Assembly: GCA_014529385.2 (NCBI GenBank)
Contig: CM043954.1
Coordinates: forward strand, 92,931,247-92,995,246
Direction: 5' to 3'
DNA from: Adiantum capillus-veneris
Lineage: Eukaryota; Streptophyta; Polypodiopsida; Polypodiales; Pteridaceae
DNA length: 64,000 bases
The notes beneath the pieces were generated by a model, which worked only from the letters and a program-made list of their open reading frames with translations, was not told the origin of the DNA and searched no databases. Below are positions 44,960-57,227 of this stretch, one piece after another. A program made the position numbers and the translations under genes. Each line of letters starts with the position of its first letter. The stretch's first letter is position 1.

Positions 44960-46125
44960 TGAGAAGTTGGTAACATGTTCAAAAGCTTGAATCCAATTGA
45001 TAGCCTTCTAATAAGCTCAATGGAGCATTCTTTCATATCTCCTAAGTGCATCAGAAACCTCATTTTGCCTAAACACCCTGATACAGACCTTACAGTAGAA
45101 TTAGCTACTACGGGTAGAAAGGTTAAATCTTCTACTTTAGTGGGTAACTTGAATTTTGTTTTGAATGGTCATAATACTTCTGCAAACTTCAGAGTCTTAC
45201 CCATAGGAATCTACGATGGAATTCTAGGAATGGAGTGGCTTAAAGCTAATGATGCTCATATACATTGAAAAGATGCTTCATTGACTTTCAAAAATGATCA
45301 AAACTCTAGAGTTATAGCTATTGGGAAATGGGGGAAGCCTAATCTCAAACTAGTGAACTTTACCAAACTTATGAAGAGTCATGGGAAGAATGAAAGGATT
45401 TATGCAGTAAAGCTTAAACCTAAGGAGAAGAAAATAGATTAACATGAACCCGAATGGATAACAAAATTTGATAATGCATTTCTCGAAGAACTTTCACAGC
45501 TACCACCCAAACATGATGTTGATCATGCAATAGAGCTTACTCTAGGAGCTCAACCAATTGCCCGTAGACATTAGAAAATGTCAGTATGTGAATATGCGGA
45601 ACTCAAGGATCAATTAACTCAACTTCTTGAACAAGGCTTCATTCGAGCCAAGTTTTCTCCGTGGCGTACTCCTGTTCTCTTTAATCGAAAGAAGGATGAT
45701 ACTCTACGTCTTTGTATTGATTATCGAGGATTAAACCAGGTAACAGTCAAGAATAAGTATGCCATACCAAGGATTGATGAACGGCTTGACCAATTACATG
45801 GAGCTTCTATCTTCACAAAGATTCATCTTAAGTCAGGGTATTACCAAAATCCAAATCAAGAAGGAGGACATACCAAAGATAGGATTTTTTGAACATTATG
45901 AATTTATAGTTATGCCTTTTGGACTCACTAATGCTCTGCAACTTTTAATCATCTCATGATCGATGTGTTTCAAGAGCATCTTGATGATTTTATTCTTGTC
46001 TTCTTTGATGACATCCTAGTTTACTCAAGAAATACAGAAGAACATGAACAACATGTGCAGCGAGTACTTGAACTTCTCCATCAAAATCAACTTTATTCTA
46101 AACGTAGCCAATGCACCTTTTTCCC
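44960..46125 (+). pseudogene. Element G: Ty3/gypsy protease-RT fragment
   Basis: It starts within protease (EHSFISPKCIRNLIL; FRVLPIGIYDGILGMEWLK), then RT entry, [34 protein letters not shown] and the catalytic box FFDDILVYSR, ending at QLYSKRSQCTFF. Many stops and shifts interrupt it. It is most similar to C among the elements here. It joins copia H head-on at about 46120, without an LTR or other boundary. Confidence 0.88.
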
Positions 46126-47600
46126 TGACATAGTGGTAATGCACCTCAATGTGCTTTATGCGAGCATGAAAAACTAGGTTCCTCGCAACTGCCAATGCGC
46201 TCTAACTGTCAGTGTAGATAGTGTTAGCAGTGTCCTGTCAAACACCCAAAACAGCCATAAGGATTCTGAGCCATACACACTCAACCGTAGCTGTGAAGAC
46301 TTCCCTGTACTCAGCCTCACAACTCGAAGTGGCCACAGTAGGTTGTTTCTTGCTCAACCATGATATACATGAACTGCCAAGCATGAAACAAAAACCACTT
46401 GTGGACGCTCGTGTGTCAAAACAACCAGCCTAATCTGAGTCCAAAAAAGCATGTAAATGTGGTGGCAATGATCCCCCCTTGGGATAAAACAAGCCAAGAT
46501 ATAAAGTGCCACTAAGGTAGCGGAAAATCCTCTTGACAACCTGCCAATGCTTAGACCCTGGGCTATGCATAATCTGCTGACCTGTGAGACTGCAAACTGA
46601 ATATCTGGCCTCGTGTTGCATACATAAATGAGGAAGCCAACAGCAGTTTGGTAAAGAGTGACATCAGCAAGATCGCCAACATCATGTAGACTCAACTTTA
46701 AACCTATTTTCCGGTTTGCAATCCTCAAGTCCAAACTTACATAGCAATGTCTCTATGTAACTTTTCTGACACAAGGCAATACCACCATCACACTGCTTAA
46801 ACTGTATACCCAAGTAATGATGCAACAGCCCCAAATCTTTCATCTTGAAAGTAACATTCAAATCAGCCTTAAATTCAGCAATATGTCTCTCATTTGGTCT
46901 AGTGATCAGCAAATCATCGACATAAAGAACCACAATGAACAGTACATCCCCCTCACGCTATACATACAATGTGCTTTCTGTTGGACTGTTACGAAAGCCT
47001 CGTTTAACCAAATGAATGTCAACTTTCTCATACCAAGCACGAGGAGATTGCTTCAACCCATACAAAGCCTTCTTACATCTGCACACTTTGTCCTCTTGTC
47101 CTTTTATGACAAAACCGCGAGGCTGCGTTACATAAACTTCCTCAAATATGTCACCATTCAAGAAAGCAGTAACAATGTTTGATTGATGTACATCCCAACC
47201 AAAATGAGCTGCCAATGCACATAGAAAACGCACACTAGTCATACAACAAGTGGGAGCAAAAGTCTCTTCTAATCTATGCCTTTTTGCTCTGCATAACCCT
47301 TTGCAACAAGTCGAGCCTTATGGCGATCCATCTCACCATCCGGCTTGCGTTTCAACTATAAACCCACTTCATACCAATGGACTTTTTGCCAGGAGGCAAA
47401 TCACATAAAGTCCATGTGTCATTTTCTATAAGTGCATCGTATTCTGATTGCATGGCAGCCATCCAATTTTTTGAATTCTGTGCTTCATCAAAAGACAGAG
47501 GCTCCTCAACATCATGTAAGCTAGACACAGCCAAAGCATAACATCTGATGCATAAGATGCATGGCAAGAGCCTGAACGAGTATGACTAGACAAAGGTGCA
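46126..47600 (-). pseudogene. Element H reverse transcriptase and RNase H
   Basis: Frames include the RT entry ALIENDTWTLCDLPPGKKSIGMKWVY (47567-47352), VRFLCALAAHFGWDVHQSNIVTAFLNGDIFEEVYV (47242-46958), the catalytic LYVDDLLIT near 46925 and GLLHHYLGIQF, then RNase H with CEAEYREV and ARIKHIEVHYHYV. The YVDD box is intact, but the reading frame is broken in several places. Confidence 0.9.
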
Positions 47601-47821
47601 TCCAATTTACTGTCACGCAAAGTGTGCACCAGCCATTTTGGCATACCTCTAGCCTACTCATTTTCAGCCCTTTCCTCATCAAGTACATCATGTACATCTG
47701 CATCAGTAATAGGCTGATCTAAAACATTTTCAGAAACCCCCATAGGCTGTACATTTGCCTCATTAGAACTTACGTTCGTATTTCCACCACTGAAAAGATG
47801 GAACAAAGTGTCATAAATATC

Positions 47822-48700
47822 CTATGAGCTTACATTACTGTCTCTAGTACATGACAGCAAGGGCTGAACAGAATCTTCCACAAACACTACATCCCGTGAA
47901 ACCAGAATACATTTTATTTGCGGATGATATAGCATGTAACCTTTGCTTTTAGCACTATATCCAACAAAAATACATTTGAGAGCCTTATCATCCAATTTTT
48001 TGCGTTGCACTTGTGGCACCAAAGCATATGCCAAACAGCCAAAAACACGCATGTGCTCAATAGAAGGCTTTCTATCATGCCATGCTTCATATGGAGTAAT
48101 AGACTGCAAAGCTTTTGTAGGACACCTGTTTAGTACATAAGTGGCACACATGATGGCCTCAAGACAAAAAGAATGCGGTAAAGCTTGACTTTTGACCATA
48201 CATCGTGCAATTTCCGTAAGTGACCTGTTTTTCCTCTCAGCAACACCATTTTGCAGAGGTGTATAAGGCACTGTAAATTGGTGTTTTATCCCACGACTAG
48301 CCAGAAATGCATTGAATTCATGAGACATATACTCCCCCCCTCGATCGGATCAGAGGGTGCCCATAGTACATTTCGACACATTTTTAGCCATAGCCAAAAA
48401 AAATTTGAAGCACATAAAACTTTGGACTTCGCTTTAAGCGGAAATACCCATGCGTGCCTGGAGTAATCATCAATGAAAATCACGAAGTACAGGTAATTGC
48501 CCAAGGATGGTTTTTGCATGGGCCAACAAACATTACTATGCACAAGCTGCAACCTGCATGGGCCCGAAATGAACCATCCTTTGGAAACTTAAAACACTGC
48601 ATCTTACCCAAAATACGGCCTTCACAAACATGTTTGACAGGTGCTTCAAGAGGTGGCAAAGAAGCAACCATATCAGATTTTTCCAAACGCAGCAAACTGG
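47822..48700 (-). pseudogene. Element H integrase
   Basis: Frames carry IDDYSRHAWVFPLKAKS (with the second half of the catalytic region), EFNAFLASRGIKHQFTVPYTPLQNGVAERKNRSL (catalytic Glu in NGVAERKN), and the copia tail VFGCLAYALVPQ and KCIFVGYSAKSKGYMLYHP. Separate frames 48552-48286 and 48328-47822 are joined by a shift. Confidence 0.9.
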
Positions 48701-50225
48701 CAAACTTCAGATGACCAAAACGTGCATGCCACAGTTTTGCATCTGAAATAGCCCTTGAATTTGCAACAGCATTTGCAAAATTTTGCCCACACTTGTCATA
48801 CAAAGTGAGCTTATACAGCCCACGGCACAAAAGATCAGATACAACAATTTCATCACCAAAATTGAGATCATGAACTGTACATCTGTCATCCACAAATTTG
48901 ACTACAAGTCCAAGTCTTGCAGGTGTGGATACAGACAAGAGATTCTTCTTGATCCCAGGTACATAAGGTGCATCAACAAGTGTAAAGGAACTGCCATTTG
49001 TAGCGATAAGCACAATCTTTCCAACTCCCTGAACCGGATAAGAGGCATTGTTGGCACAAGTGACTGAATTCCCATGAGGGACAAACTCGAGAGAGGTAAA
49101 CATGCTTTGTAGAACCACTGTCGAAATACCACACATGTGAATCTGCAGCAACTGACAAGCATGCATCATGGACAGCAGGATTGTAAGTGCACTCTGTGCT
49201 AAAAGCCCATTCTGCATCAACATCAGCAACATATTCTCCTTTCACAGAAGACTCAACAATGGCTACATTTGTAGTGGAGCCAGCATTTGCAGTGGAACCA
49301 CCCTCTTTCTTCTTAGCCTCTTTGGCCTTCAACCTAGGACACGACTTGATCAAGTGATCGTTAGCTTTACAATAATGGAAACGCATCTTCTTTTTGCCCT
49401 TATCACCAAAATTTCCAGACAAATTACTGCCAGCAGAAGCATTAAGAACATAATTTCTTCCACTCGCAGCAGAACCATAAGCAGTGGTTGCATTGCTGTT
49501 ACCACGCTTTCTTTGAAAAGCAATTAAAGCCTGTTCAACTGCACGCTGCCTAGTCCTGTTTTTTCTGGAAAGTGACTCTTGCAACAGCACTGAGTATAAT
49601 GCATCATATTTGACAACTTCTGGATTTCCTTGGGTCATAAGTCTCCAAGTACTAGCAAAAGTCTGGTAAGAATCTGGTAAGGCATCAAGAACAATCTGCA
49701 CAAGGAACCTGTCTGAAATGACTTCACCTGCAGAAATAAGTTGCTCATTGATATCCTTGATACCAGCAAGAAAAGTGTCCATATCATCTTCCTCATGCAT
49801 AATCTTCGACTCAGCTCTTTACGCAGCAAAGCAATTTTAGCCTCATTGAGGCTTGCATAAAGACCTACTAGAATATCCCAAGCCTGTTTTGCAGATTTTG
49901 CTGAACGAATTTGAGAAAAAATGGTGCACTTCACAGACAACGCAATCAATGCATGAGCCTGCGCATCCCTTACATCCCAACGAGCTTGTTTTGTCATAGG
50001 CAAAACAACTCTAACAGCAACAATCCTTGCAGCAAGACCTGCAACATCCTCAACATTGCCTACATCCTCAGAACCAGGACGTACATCAATGCCCTGCACA
50101 ATGTTCCAGACACCCTTTGACACAAGAACATGTTGCATTATATAAGCCCACATAGGGTAGTTGTCCCCATCCAACCTGTCCTCAGCAGCAAACATCTTGA
50201 ACACATATGTGTTGTTGTCAGCCAT
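48701..50225 (-). pseudogene. Element H gag-protease-pre-integrase region
   Basis: Gag starts at MADNNTYVFKMFAAEDRLDG (50225) and shifts frame near 49800. Frame 49800-48973 carries the knuckle HYCKANDHLIKSC (first Cys changed to His or lost) and the protease site WYFDSGSTKHV. Frame 49232-48480 carries VQGVGKIVLIATNGSSFTL and the pre-integrase AKLWHARFGHL. It is closely related to copia I. Confidence 0.9.
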
Positions 50226-50554
50226 GGTAAATGTTGCACCTGATGTGAAAACTACCCGAAAATAGGAGAAACAGAGCGGGAACAACACGTGCTATATAGC
50301 ACAAACCGTAGAAGACTATGAGGCACCTGTTATGCAGAAAAGGGCACTGACAGAAATTCTGCACAAAATGATGAAATAGCCTGTGCAGTACTGATTGTAG
50401 TGGAAACGGAGGCCGAAATGAGCCCAAATCAAAAATCTAAGCAGACTGAGCGCTACAAGCGTTCCCGTAATTTTTGTCGACCTGCGAACGCTTGCCAAAG
50501 CTCACTGAAATCGAAGAAAGTGAGCAGGCGTGTGTTGGAGCAGCTGCAACCTTC

Positions 50555-50795
50555 TCTGATACCAATTGTTGGAATTATGGTTGCAGAGAAACGCACACAG
50601 CTTGGAGAAGATGAAGGAAGCTCAAGGCACACAATAGAGAGTGTGTTACTTAGTGTGCAATGGAAAGATAGATAGCCCTAGAGGGATGGACGTATATACA
50701 ATGCTCGGGGGGGAAAAACTTCCTAAAGAGGGAAAAAAATGCCCCGGCCGTCCTAGTGTATTCAGACACATCACTACCACATGTATATGGTAACA
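50555..50795 (-). repeat. Element H 5' LTR (50567-50795, 229 bp) with primer site
   Basis: On the plus strand it reads TGTTGGAATTATGG...TATGGTAACA and matches 54608-54833. On the minus strand TGGTATCAGA (50564-50555) follows two to three bases after it, the initiator tRNA-Met primer site. Confidence 0.9.
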
Positions 50796-51354
50796 TTACC
50801 AACATCCATCGTGTTTTCTGGAAAGGTTTCTTTGAAAATCTAGGTAAAAGATTTGAATTTTTCTTCGACCTATCCTATGAAATTACCTCTCTCTTGAAAT
50901 CATAGTCATCCTCGACTATGAGCTAGAAGAGATAAAGCCTTAGTCATTAGTCAATCTTACTTAGCAGGTAGAGGATCCCTTTTTATCCTATGACATCTTC
51001 CCAAGATGGATGACTAATCCATTTGGTGCTTGGGAGACATAGCTGCCGCAAGCATGTCTGCTCTTTAGTCCATTTTATTCTCCCAAAGTAGAGTGACAAA
51101 TTCTACTTGGTGTTTGAGAGACGTCGTCATCATGAACATGAATCTAAGCATGCATACTATTTAACTTTGTGCAGAATAAAAAGAGAACTAGTCTTATAAG
51201 ACAAAACCATTGGTCATTCAAAAGAAATTTGTACATTTGCTTACTCTAATGTAGCATTGTAAGCATTGACAAGGTTCATACTATCCTTAAGTTGTATTCC
51301 TTTCATCCATCTAGCATCTTCAAAAGGATAAATTTTGAACTTAATAAGATACTG
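50796..51354. other. Non-coding stretch, possibly gypsy LTR remnant
   Basis: No gene is seen. Two similar segments with CCATTTGGTGCTTGGGAGACAT (51020) and CTACTTGGTGTTTGAGAGACGT (51097) suggest a diverged ~80-bp repeat downstream of the gypsy integrase tail. Confidence 0.4.
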
Positions 51355-51612
51355 TCAAATAATCTTACCATGTCGTAGCACCTTGCGTTTATGCCGAAGG
51401 ATAGCTTTGGGTTGTAGCACCTCTTCTTGGTCTTCGATTTTGGGAGGGTCTTCAATAATTGGTTCACTTGGTGGATCTCCTTTGTAGGGCTTAAGTAAGC
51501 TCACATGAAAAGCATTGTGTATGAGCCAATGGTTGGGCAACTTGAGTTGATAAGCCATCTCATTGATTGGACTCAAGATTTGGAAAGGGCCATAGATGCA
51601 AAGTCTCTTCAT
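51355..51612 (-). pseudogene. Ty3/gypsy integrase C-terminal fragment
   Basis: The frame has YGPFQILSPINEMAYQLKLP, NAFHVSLLKPYKG and a chromodomain-like start VLQPKAILRHKRKVL. It is fused directly to copia RT sequence at about 51600-51612, where ATGAAGAGACTTTGC can be read as part of either gene. Confidence 0.85.
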
Positions 51613-51837
51613 AATCTATGCCTTTTTGTTGTGCATCACCCTTTGCAAAAAGTCGAGCCTTATGGCGATCGATCTCACCATCCGGCTTGCATTTCAACTT
51701 GTAAACCCACTTCGTACCAATGGCCTTTCTTCTAGGAGGCAAATCACATAAAGTCCATGTGTCATTTTCTATAAGTGCATCATATATAGTTTGCATGGGC
51801 CCACAAACATCACTATGCACAAGCTGATATCAGATTT
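51613..51837 (-). pseudogene. Element I integrase-RT fusion fragment
   Basis: Reading from 51820: integrase LVHSDVCGPMQT is followed at once by RT entry YDALIENDTWTLCDLPP, then KWVYKLKCKPDGEIDRHKAR and QQKGIDYEET. Some 300 codons of integrase that should lie between these are missing. Confidence 0.85.
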
Positions 51838-53853
51838 TCACAAATGCAGCAAACTGGCAAAATACAGATGATCAAAACGTACATGCCAAAGTTTTGCATA
51901 TGAAATAGCCCTTGAATGTGCAACTGCATTTGCAAAATTTTGTCCACACTTGTCATAAAAAGTCAACTTATACATCCCACGGCACAAAAGGCCAGATGCA
52001 ACAATTTCATCACCAAAACTGAGATCATGAATTGTACATCTGTCATCCACAAATTCGACTACAAGTTTAAGTCTAGCAAGGGCAGATACATTCTTCTTAA
52101 TCCCAGGTACATAAAGTGCATCAACAAATGTGAAAGAACTGCCATTTGCAGCAATAAGAACAATCTTTATCCCACGACTAGCCAGAAATGCATTAAATTC
52201 ATGAGACATATACTTCTCCCCTCGATCGGAACGGAGGGTGCCCATAGTACATTTCGAGACATTTTCAGGCATAGCCAGAAATTGTTTGAAGCACATAAAA
52301 ACTTCGGACTTCGCTTTAAGCGGAAATACCCATGCATGCTTGGAGTAATCATCAATGAAAGTCACGAAGTACAGGTAATTGCCCAAGGACGGAGTTTGCA
52401 TGGGCCCACAAACATCACTATGCACAAGCTGCCACCTGCATGTGGCCCGAATTGAACCATCCTTTGGAAATTTAGAACGCTGCATCTTACCCAAAATACA
52501 ACCTTCACAAACATGTTTGACAGGTGCTTCAAGTGGCGGCAAAGAAGCAACCATATCAGATTTTTGCAAACGCAGCAAACTGGCAAAATTCAGATGACCA
52601 AAACGTGCATGCCAAAGTTTTGCATTTGAAATAGCCATTGAATCTGCAACAGCATTTGCAAAATTTTGTCCACACTTGTCATAAAAAGTGAGCTTATATA
52701 GCCCATGGCACAAAAGCCCATATGCAACAATTTCATCACCAAAACTGAGATCATGAACTATACATCTGTCATCCACAAATTTGACTACAAGTCCAAGTCT
52801 AGCAAGTGCGGATACAGAGAAGAGATTCTTCTTGATCCCAGGTACATAAAGTGCATCAACAAGTGTGAAAGAACTGCCATTTGCAGCAATAAGAACAATC
52901 TTTCCAACTCCCTGAACCGGATAAGAGGCATTGTTGGCACAAGTGACTGAATTCCCATGAGGGACAGACTCGAGAGAGGTGAACAATTCACGATGTGAGG
53001 CAATGTGCTTTGTAGCACCACTATCGGAATACCACACATGTGAATCTGTAGCAACTAACATACATGCATCATGGACAGCAGGATTGTAAGTGCACTTTGC
53101 GCTAAAGGCCCATTCTGCATCAACATCAGCAACACAGTCTCCTTTCACAGAAGACTCAACAATGGTTGCATTTGTAGTGGAACCAGCATTTGCAGTGGAA
53201 CCACCGTCTTTCTTCTTAGCCTCTTTGGCCTTCAACTTAGGACACGACTTGATCAGGTGATCATTGGCTTTACAATAATGGCAACACGTCTTCTTTTTGC
53301 CCTTATCACCAGAATTTCCAGAAGAATTGCTACCAGCAGAAGCATTAGGAACAGAATTTTTTCCACTCGCAGCAGAACCGTAAGAAGTGGCTGCATTGTT
53401 GTTACCACCCGTTCTTTGAGAAGCAATAAAAGCCTGTTCAACTGCACGCTGGCTAGTCCTCTTTTTTCTGGAAAGTGACTCTTGCAACAGCAATGTGCAT
53501 AATGCATCAAACTTGACAACTTCTGGATTTCCTTGGGTCATAAGTCTCCAAGTACTAGCAAAAGTCTGGTAAGAATCTGGTAAGGCATCAAGAACAGTCT
53601 GCACAAGGGAACTGTGTGAAATCACTTCACCTGCAGAAATAAGTTGCTCATTGATATCCTTGATACCAGCAAGGAAAGTTTCCATATCATCTTCCTCATG
53701 CATAATCTTCGACTCCAGCTCTTTACGCAGCATAGCAATTTTAGCCTCATTGCGGCTTGCATAAAGACCTGCTAGAATATCCCAAGCCTGTTTTGCACAT
53801 TTTGTTGAACGGATGTGAGGAACAATGGTGCACTTCACAGACAACGCAATCAA
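51838..53853 (-). pseudogene. Element I 671-codon gag-protease-integrase ORF with internal duplication
   Basis: The open frame has gag (AWDILAGLYASRNEAK; knuckle CCHYCKANDHLIKSC), protease (WYSDSGATKHIASH), pre-integrase (AKLWHARFGHLNFASLL, VCEGCILGKM) and integrase (FIDDYSKHAWVF) to FNAFLASRGIK. There it turns, still in frame, into a second copy of the protease/pre-integrase stretch beginning IVLIAANGSSFTF, which differs from the first copy by several residues and a short deletion. The upstream gag start (54070) has a 57-bp deletion relative to H, and a stop lies near 53865. Confidence 0.9.
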
Positions 53854-54326
53854 TGCATGAGCCTACGCATCCTTAACATCCCAACGAGCTTGTTCTGATG
53901 TAGGCAAAACAACTCTAACAGCTGCAATCCTTGCAGCAAGACCTGCAACATCCTCAACATCGCCTACATCCTCAGAACCAGAACATACATCAATGCCCTA
54001 CACAATGTTCCAGACGCCCATCCAACCTGTCCTCAGCAGCAAACATCTTGAACACATCTGTGTTATTGCCAGCCATGGTAAATGTTGCATTGATGTGAAA
54101 GCTTCCCGAAAAGAGGAGAAACAAAGCGGAAACAATACGTGGTATATAGCACAAACCGTAGAAGACTGTAAGGCACCTGTTATGCAAAAAATGACACTGA
54201 CAAAAATTCTGCACAAAATGACAAAATAGCACGTGCAGTAGTGCCAGTAGTGGAGACGGAGGCCGAATTGAGCCCGAATCAAAAATCTGAGCAGACTGAG
54301 CTCTTCGAGCACACCCAAAATTTTTG

Positions 54327-54607
54327 TCGACTTGCGAACGCTCGCCAAAGCTCACAGAAATCGAAGAAAGTGAGCAGGCGTGTGTTGGAGATTCTAGCGA
54401 TTGAGCTTGCCAATTGTTGGAATTATGGTTGCAGAGAAACTCACACATCTTGGAGAAGATGAAGGAAGCTCAAGGCACACAATAGAGAGTGTATTACTTA
54501 GTGTGCAAAGCTCGCCAAAGCTCACAGAAATCGAAGAAAGTGAGCAGGCGTGTGCTGGAGATTCTGGCGATTGAGCCTGGGAGGACGCAACTTGCTCTGA
54601 TACCAAT
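54327..54607 (-). repeat. Partial tandem duplication of leader and LTR of element I
   Basis: Leader sequence with CTCGCCAAAGCTCACAGAAA occurs at 54341 and again at 54509. Between the copies lies a 96-bp piece of LTR (54413-54508) identical in layout to the start of 54608-54833. The inner perfect initiator tRNA-Met site GCTCTGATACCA is at 54594-54605 (plus strand). Confidence 0.85.
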
Positions 54608-54833
54608 TGTTGGAATTATGGTTGCAGAGAAACGCACACATCTTGGAGAAGACGAAGGAAGCTCAAGGCACACAATAGAGAGTGTATTACTTAGTGTGCA
54701 ATGGAGAAATTGATAGCCCTAGAGTGATGGGCATATATACAATGCACAGGGGGAAAAACCTCCTAAGAGGGAAAAAATGCCCGGGCGGTCCTAGTGTGTT
54801 CACACACATCACTACCACATGTATATGGTAACA
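54608..54833 (-). repeat. Element I 5' LTR (226 bp)
   Basis: TGTTGGAATTATGG...TATGGTAACA; it aligns with 50567-50795 throughout. Flanks of the two differ, so H and I are separate insertions or a rearranged pair. Confidence 0.9.
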
Positions 54834-55074
54834 ATCTTTCATCTAGTATCAAAAACTAAGGTTGTAGGGATAGCCAGAAGACTGATACCAGTCAGGTTAG
54901 TCATGGATCATGCACACATTCATGAATGCTTTTTGAACAAAAGAATATTTTATTCATGAAAGTTGGTGATCAACATTCTTTGCTGATGATACTAATTTAA
55001 ATATAAATAGGGATTGAGTTATCTACTTGTAAAAACTCTAAGTGGGATTGAGTTACGTAAACTTGGATTAGATT

Positions 55075-56340
55075 AGTAGACATTTGGAAGGGCCGTTGGA
55101 ACTACTTTAAAAGACCCTCCTCCCCATCGTCCTTTATATAGGCCTTGCCCTTCTAGGGTTCCCTGCCCAGCTTAGCAGTCGACAGGCTTTGGTCCAGGTC
55201 TGTGACCCCCTAGGGTTGCCCTTGGATTGATGAAATTACTCCCTTGGAGAAGTGTTTTCGCCCTACCTTCTTCAGGTCAATCTTTCCACTTGACTAAAGC
55301 ATGTCAACATACATGATGATGTGTGTGTAAATCATAATATTCTAAGATTTTCTCAAGTTCATGTGGTTTGGTAGGAGATTCAAGAAAATCAACCAGAATC
55401 TATTGGTCAATGACATTTACATAAATGAATTACGTGAAATACCGGATGAATGCAAGAGTGTGCAGGTAACGAGAGTTTGTAGGCTCGGTCACCAACTCAC
55501 TTGACTATCTTGAAAGGTGCACAATATTTTGGAGATAACTTAGGTGTTAGCCGAGTTTTAGACTTTCTGAATTCTCTGGAACACACAAAAATACATGTTC
55601 ACCTTTTGTGAAGCTAACTTGCCAACGATTCTCATTAGTGTACTTATACCAATCGTGCACTTGTCAAACATTTTGACGACCTAGTTTTAGCATATCGATA
55701 TGGTCTTGGATGAAATCCTTGACCTATTAGAGCTTTTCAGCTGCCAACCCCTTCGTAACTGGTGACTTAGGTTGAAAAACGTGCATTAGTATGAAAGGAA
55801 TAAATCCAATCGTTACATGGTTAGCACTATTGTAAGTAAACTTAAGAATAGGTAGATAATATTCCCAATCTGATTGCTTTTTGCTAACGCGTGCTCATAG
55901 CATATCCTCTAGCACTTGATTGACTCTTTTAGTCTGACCATCAATTTTAGAATGATCTATTGTACTTTGGTTGAGTTGTGTACCCAATCGTTTTAAACAC
56001 AACCCTCCAGAAATGACTGTTAAACTTTGGATCACGATCACTCACAATGTTACTTTGGCAATCCATACAACTTGTACAGATTGTCCACGGATTACTTAGC
56101 TAACTCTAGAGTCTTGATTGTTGATTTGGTTGAAAGAAACTTGCATAGTTTAGTCAACCGGTCTACAACCACCCATACCAAATCATTACCTCGTGCAGGT
56201 GGTAAACCCACAATGAAATCCATAGAGATACTTTCCCATCTACGATTAGGAATCTTTAATGGATGCGAAAGAACTCTTTCCTTCATGCGCTCTGCGCTTT
56301 ATTAACTTGACATTTTTGGCAATGTAGCGTAGGCTATTGT
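55075..56340 (-). pseudogene. Element J: 3' end of a Ty3/gypsy chromovirus related to A
   Basis: The order matches A at 1113-2500: a degraded LTR (about 55075-55237) with TATATAGG, a polypurine tract CTCCAAGGGAGTAAT (minus strand), decayed chromodomain, integrase core in shifted frames, and a clear frame 56286-56092 with SMDFIVGLPPARGNDLVWVVVDRLTKL. No gene upstream of integrase remains. Confidence 0.85.
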
Positions 56341-57188
56341 GGGACTGTCAACACATTACAGGCTCTCATTCCTTCCGTTGTGTTGATGGATGTTCTATGA
56401 GTAACCCATGTGCTGTGTTCTTGCACCTCCTCAACTATACATAAATATGTTTCCATTTTTCCATTGGCAAAGATGATGAAAGCAGATATTGTCTCAAAGG
56501 ATGAGTATGAGGATGGAAACACTAAAATATCTGGCATTCCCGCAAGTCGTGATCACAATGTGGCCATGTATGAAGGAGACCCTAAAGTGTTGTGAAAAAT
56601 GTTCTCCATAGGAGACAACTTTGTAGTCAAGGTAGCAAAATAAGGACTTATACCTTCTAAAATGCACAAAAAGAATGTATCAAACAACCAAAGCACAGAA
56701 GGATAAGTGACAATGAGATTCATTAGGAAAATTCTGAACTCATTTTTGGGCCTTTTAAGAGTGCCACATCATCAAAGTTGTACAAAAGAAAGCAACCCGG
56801 TAGACCCCTCTAAATATTGCTTAGAACCCCATGATATGACCTATCATTGGAAAGTTCTTAAAAAATGGATTCTAAAGAGCCAAGGTCCGATAAGTTTGGA
56901 TGACTTCTATGAAAGTTATGCCATTTTTTTTTTCAATCAACTAGGTTTTGTTACCGTTACGGTAATCTAAAATCACCTTTTTCTAAATCTACATGAAGGC
57001 AATGTCTGATACATGCATGCTATATATCAATAGATAGCATTTGAAGAGTAGATTCTAAATATCCAACCTCCGACTTATTTGCAAAAAAAATACCGATCCC
57101 CACTTTTTGAAAGCTATGCCACATCAACAATTCTTACAAGACCCATTTTTTAGTCCAAACTTTTCCTAATGCTTAGAGGTGGAAAATT
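56341..57188. other. Region without recognised gene
   Basis: Short ORFs exist on both strands (for example 56410-56595 plus, 56707-56970 plus) but none resembles a known protein. Confidence 0.5.
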
Positions 57189-57213
57189 GGGGGGCAGGGG
57201 GGGAGAGGGGAGG
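57189..57213 (+). other. G-rich tract with quadruplex pattern
   Basis: The order G6-CA-G7-AGA-G4-A-G2 allows a four-strand G structure. It lies just downstream of the decayed phosphatase gene on the opposite strand. Confidence 0.5.
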
Positions 57214-57227
57214 TTAAAGCAATAGGA

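Larger units (their letters stand above)
46126..50795 (-). mobile_element. Element H: Ty1/copia retrotransposon lacking its 3' LTR
   Basis: The minus strand reads 5' LTR (50795-50567), primer site, gag, protease, integrase, RT and RNase H in copia order, ending within the last codons of RNase H (KHIEVHYHYV) at the join with G. Frames are broken by many stops and shifts. Confidence 0.88.
51600..54833 (-). mobile_element. Element I: rearranged (mosaic) Ty1/copia element
   Basis: From the 5' LTR (54833-54608) the minus strand gives leader, gag, protease, pre-integrase and part of integrase, then a second copy of protease/pre-integrase, then a short integrase piece, then an RT piece, then gypsy sequence. 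No 3' LTR is found. It is a relative of H (similar LTR and proteins). The order of parts can only arise by template switching, recombination or end joining. Confidence 0.85.
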
